In this document: in pieces, positions 59,796-64,000 of the stretch
Numbering within the stretch: position 1 is the first letter of the stretch
Layout of the letters: the number at the start of each line of letters is the position of its first letter
Made by a program: the position numbers and the translations under genes
Notes under the pieces: generated by a model
What the model saw: only the letters and a program-made list of their open reading frames with translations
What the model was told of the DNA's origin: nothing
Databases searched by the model: none
Origin: Dromiciops gliroides
Taxonomy: Eukaryota; Chordata; Mammalia; Microbiotheria; Microbiotheriidae
Length of the DNA: 64,000 nt
Direction: 5' to 3'
NCBI RefSeq assembly: GCF_019393635.1
Contig: NC_057866.1
Span: 120,775,897 to 120,839,896 of the forward strand

Positions 59796-60869
59796 TTGGA
59801 AAACAGGTGCATGTACCTACACTAGGGAGAGGTGGTAGAAAAGGGAAGGGATGGGGTGGGGAGAGAAATCAGTTTTCTGGGTCTCAAACCCAAAGCGGTG
59901 CTGCAATGATACAGTATCCATTGCAACACACTTGGTGCACAATAGCTCCAGTTATGGAATCCAGTGCTGAATATTTCATGGCTGGCACTGCTTCCTCTGT
60001 GGCTTCAAGCTCTACAGGTTTCCAGTTCTGCTGCTTGTTAGGGTGGTTTCTACCCTGCTATTGATTCTGAGCACTGCTTCTAGCCAAGCATATTCCTTCT
60101 TTAAGCTTTCACAGTGTTCAAAATGCTTTAGTCTGGTATGGTATTTCTGTGAATCAAATCAAACTCCCCAGTTCCCAGATTATGGTAAAAAATAAAACCC
60201 TAGAAAGGTTGAGAAAGGGCAAAATACTGATAGACCATTACCTAAACACCAGCAGACAGCCATGTCCTGCATTTTGATCTTTTTGGCCAAGGCAGTGATT
60301 GACCACTAATATTGTTCTATCTCATTCAATTCAACCACTTAAATTTCACAAATAATTTTGAACCACCTACAGTGTGGAGAGGACTGCTTTATATACTACA
60401 AAAGGGAAATAGTTTAAATAAGCCATGAATCCACAGTTCTTACATTTAAATAGCTTAGAATCTATAGCCAACTGGAGATATTCCCATATTTCCTTGGTAT
60501 GTGAGGATGTATATGTGAGTGTATATTGAATCAAATAATGGTATGCAATTACCCCTTGAGATGTGAGAATGCTTGTTTTACTTTGCAGAAATCTTGTCAT
60601 TGACAATGCCAGGAATTTATTCCCAGAATTTCTTCTCAACATTTTAAGTTTTTTCTCTACTCAACTGATAGTTATTTCTAGAATCCAAAAGTTAAATATT
60701 GTCTATAAAGAAGACAAATGGAGTTAACTATTTGCTGGCACTCATAAGCCATTAATCAACATTTAGGAGAAATGCCAATATCCACTAATAAAAGAATTTA
60801 AAATGATTTTGCTTTGGGGACATGAATGTAGGACTGGCCCCAAGAAAAAATGTGATATAAAGTCTCAAA

Positions 60870-61010
60870 TTAATTCAATTCAACAAATACTTATTAAGTA
60901 TTGCCCTACTATGTGCAAGGCATTGTGCTATAAAAGACAAAACAAAGAACAGTCCCTGTCCTAAAAAAAGGCTTATACTTTAATTGGGCAATACAACAAA
61001 TAAATATAAT
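60870..61010 (+). repeat. Ancient repeat block in GABRB1 intron 3
   Basis: CAACAAATACTTATTAAGTA ... GCAAGGCATTGTGCTATAAA ... AACAGTCCCTGTCC. Confidence 0.4.
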
Positions 61011-61180
61011 GCTTCCCCTTCAATGAATCTGTAATCTCATTTATATGAGTGTTCCCTCCAGTGAAAGAGCTCACAATTGATCCAAGTCTATCCATCTTGT
61101 GTGACTCTTAACTGTGTCCTCACATAAATATACAAGGGATCCACTCAGTCATGCTCAGGGCAGGGTTTCTTGGTATTCTT

Positions 61181-62202
61181 GTTTGTTTGTTTGTTTTGAA
61201 TAGAATTTTATTTTCCAAAATATATGTAAAATCAAAATTTTAACATCAATTTTTAAAAAAACTTTTGTGTTCCAATTTCTCTTCCCCCCTCCATTCCTAC
61301 CCCCCACCCACAAGAACTCAAGCAATTCAAAATAAGCTATACATGAGTTGTCATGGAAAAATTCCCATATTAGATAGCTGTGAGAGAAAACAGTCCAAAA
61401 AACCAAAACTTCAGATTAAGGAATTGTCAAAGAGGAAAAGAAAAGAAAATTAAAATGTGTTTCCATCTGTTTTCAGATACTATCAGATTTTTGCCCTGAG
61501 GGAGGGGAAGGAGAAAAGGGGGGAGGAGAAGGGAAGGAGGAAAGGGCAGATTTGGGGAGAGAGCAGTAAAAAGCAAAACACTTTCAGGGAAGTTAAAGAT
61601 GTTCTGCATTACTGCACCAGTATGACATATTGAATTGCTTGATCTCATAGGGAGGGTTGAGGAGGGAGGGAGGAAGAAAAATTTAGAACACAGAATTAGC
61701 TCAGGGACCCTGATCACATTGGAGTGGGCTCATGGAGGGAATAGATTTCATACCCAATTGGGAGGAGTAATCTATTTAACCATGGAGGAAAGTAGGAGGG
61801 GAAGAGTATAAGCAAGGAAGGGTGAAAAAAGGGAGTGCAGAGCAAGGGAGAGGATAGTCAGAAGTACAACACTTTTGAGGAGGAATAGGTAAAAAGAAGA
61901 TAGAGTAAATGTTATGGGAAGGGAGTGGGATGGAGGGAAATAGTTATGATGATTGATTATAATGGCAAAATGTATGTTACCTACTTTGCTGGGCTTTTAT
62001 GAAGAAAATTCTCTGTCAAGCTTAAGGTACTATATACAGGTTATGATGAACAGGATACTATCAGAAAAACCTGGAAAGACCTACATGAACTGAAGCAGAG
62101 TAAAATGTACTGTATACAAAATAACAGCAATAGTGGGGGATGATCTACTGGGAAGCATTGGTTATTTTCAGCAAGGCAATGATCCAGTATAACCCTGAAG
62201 GA
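61181..62202 (-). mobile_element. HAL1 insertion with 5' inversion (twin priming) in GABRB1 intron 3
   Basis: TSD CTTGGTATTCTT (61169-61180 and 62203-62214). 61181-61488 is the HAL1 3' UTR in antisense, beginning with a (GTTT)n tail. 61490-62202 is the adjacent upstream HAL1 segment in sense orientation (GCCCTGAGGGAGGGGAAGG ... AACCCTGAAGGAC). The consensus segment joining them, about 40 bp, is missing at the junction. Confidence 0.87.
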
Positions 62203-62769
62203 CTTGGTATTCTTTATGTGACTACCAGTGGAACATATGCGCTTTTCATCAGTTAGCTGTACCTCAATATTGCTAAGTTACTGTACCATTTTCCTCCCTA
62301 CTCCCAGTCACATATTTTTTCTAACTATATCCATTGCATATATCAATTTCTATATATTTGCATATATCCATTTCTATATCCAACTATATCCATTTCTCCT
62401 GCAGAGTTCATCATTTGTAATAGATTTTAATTTAACTTGCTTGTATCCTACAAATATAAATAAAATTCTACATAATTCCAGGGGAGAAAGGGCATGAAGA
62501 TAGATAGTTTGTAGCTCCAGACTACCATTTCTATACCTTTTCCCTACCTCTGTAGCATCTATTCCTTCTTCCTTGCTTTTACATGGGCAGTTCACTTTTC
62601 CTTATGAAAATTGCTTTCAGAAAAAGGATATAATTGGTCATCTTTGAGAGCAAAGAATGAACAACAACGATATTAGTAATTTTTGACTTAATATGAAATA
62701 AAATTATCAGTTACCTTTCACCTTGTTGAAATTGTAACAACAAAAAAAGAAATTGTAGGCCTTATTTCT

Positions 62770-63074
62770 TTTTTAAAAAAAATTGCTTATTTATTTTTAA
62801 AATTCATTTAACAAAAATTCTGGTTTCCAAATTTGCTCCCTCTTGCCCTCCTTCACCTATTAAGAAGACAAACAATATGATATCAATTTTTCATGTGAAG
62901 TTATGTAAAATGTGTTTCCATATTAGCCACTTTGAGAAAAATAAAATAAAAAGCAAAAAAAAAAAACCCATAAAGAAAATGGAAAAAGTATGCTTCAATC
63001 TGCACTTCAAATTCCATCAGTTTTCTCTCTGGAGGTAGATAGCATTTCTCATCATGGTCTCTGGAATTGTTTAA
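62770..63074 (-). mobile_element. Short 5'-truncated L1, antisense, in GABRB1 intron 3
   Basis: TSD GCCTTATTTCT (62759-62769 and 63075-63085). Contains only the L1 3' UTR in reverse (CTCTGGAGGTAGATAGCATT...). Confidence 0.85.
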
Positions 63075-63299
63075 GCCTTATTTCTAATAATAAAATGACA
63101 ATCTTTCAGCCATCTTGAAAGAGTTCCAAGCTTCCTGACCTCCTGGCCCAAATTAAACCACATAGGTAATGAGTTCTAAGCATTTCAGTAATGGTAGAGC
63201 AAGAGAGAGGGTGGGGTCAAGTAGATAATGGAGTTAATTCTATTAACACTAACATCATGAAGAACATAAATGAATTCTGAGCGTATTTGCAAACCTCTC

Positions 63300-63865
63300 C
63301 AAAGAAACATGTTATTTATTCTATTGTAGTCTTGTTAAAGCAGGGATCTGAGTATGTCACTGTTCCTCCCAATCAATCAACTCCAAGGACTCCCTGTTAT
63401 CTCCAGAATCAAATACTTGGACTATTAAAGCCCTTTACAAATTGGCACCTTCCTACACTACTAGTCTTTGTATGAAGCCACTTCCACATCCTTGTGATGA
63501 AATGATCTCGACTTTCTTGCTGCTCCTTGTACAAGATCCTTCACCCATTTCCATCAACTGTTTCTATACCTAGAATGTTTTCTCTTTTCATCTTGTAGCT
63601 TCCATGGATTCCTTCCAGCCTCAACCCCAATCCTAACTTCTTCAAAAGGTCTTTCTCAGTCTCCTCACCTCCTCCATGACACTGGCTTCCCTCGGAGATG
63701 ACTTCCTATTACTCTATATATATCTTGTGTGGACATAGTTATTTGTATGGTGTCTCTTCTATTAGAATACAAGCCCTTTGAAGGCAGGGCCTGTTTCTGC
63801 ATTTCTTTGCATTGTCAGTGCTTACTATGTGCTTATTAATTAAAGCTTGTTGGCTTGACTTGACT
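63300..63865 (+). mobile_element. L2 3' end, nearly complete
   Basis: 'AAAGCCCTTTACAAATTGGC', 'TCTTTCTCAGTCTCCTCACC', 'TACAAGCCCTTTGAAGGCAG' and the terminal TTAAAGCTTGTTGGCTTGAC-type repeat in the order expected of L2. Confidence 0.7.
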
Positions 63866-64000
63866 ATTGTAGTTGTAGTTTTTAAAATCACTTAGGTAGG
63901 AAAACAAAAAGTGCCAGAAACACACTTGCATAGCATCTGTTCCTTCCTCACAGACCTAGGAAGTGACTCAGAGTCCCTTTGGAACACTAGGCTCCCATGT

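Overview
The window is vertebrate nuclear DNA, almost certainly from a marsupial. At least 18 young copies of one short tRNA-derived SINE (head GGGGCAGCTAGGTGGC, then TAGCTGTGTGACCCTGGGC) are scattered on both strands. They sit among marsupial-type L1 and half-LINE (HAL1) elements and older L2, L3/CR1 and MIR-like repeats. The 'TTGCCTCACT-A(n)' and 'TTGCCCTGC-A(n)' SINE tails look Australian (possibly dasyurid) to me, but that is from memory and weak. Most apparent open reading frames are translations of repeats or microsatellites.

The one cellular gene is GABRB1 (GABA-A receptor beta-1 subunit) on the + strand. Its first three coding exons are at 50623-50702, 50924-51015 and 51487-51554. Phases and splice sites fit exactly and together give 80 residues: signal peptide plus the start of the mature N-terminus. 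A palindromic NRF-1 site (50523-50532) and an ETS site (50541-50547) lie about 100 and 80 bp upstream of the ATG. Everything from 51555 to 64000 is intron 3; exon 4 is not in the window. Bases 1 to about 49500 are intergenic. In mammals GABRA4 lies head-to-head upstream of GABRB1, but I found no GABRA4 exon here, so it probably lies further left.

The upstream 49 kb is a layered record of insertions. Main items: a decayed + strand L1 3' half (10.6-12.3 kb); a solo LTR with 4-bp target duplications and a 4 x 19-bp array of TTCnnGAA motifs (19.5-20.2 kb); an antisense L1 with 15-bp TSDs (22.6-23.6 kb); hAT-like and Tigger-like DNA transposon remnants (24.4-25.3 kb); and an L1/HAL1 5' UTR plus broken ORF1 (27.1-29.6 kb). 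A nested stack occupies 33.3-39.9 kb: an old L2, then an internally deleted L1, then a full-length HAL1 with an intact 330-codon ORF1, with SINEs inside the HAL1.

The strongest leads are: (1) the HAL1 ORF1 protein starts with a textbook PCNA-interacting (PIP-box) motif; (2) a young SINE inside this HAL1 has about 19 T-to-C changes, a directional hypermutation pattern; (3) a (GT)21 tract in intron 1 and an (AC)24 tract in intron 2 of GABRB1 are complementary and bracket exon 2; (4) a 124-bp retro-inserted mini-element consists only of an L1 5' end; (5) two HAL1 insertions carry 5' inversions typical of twin priming.
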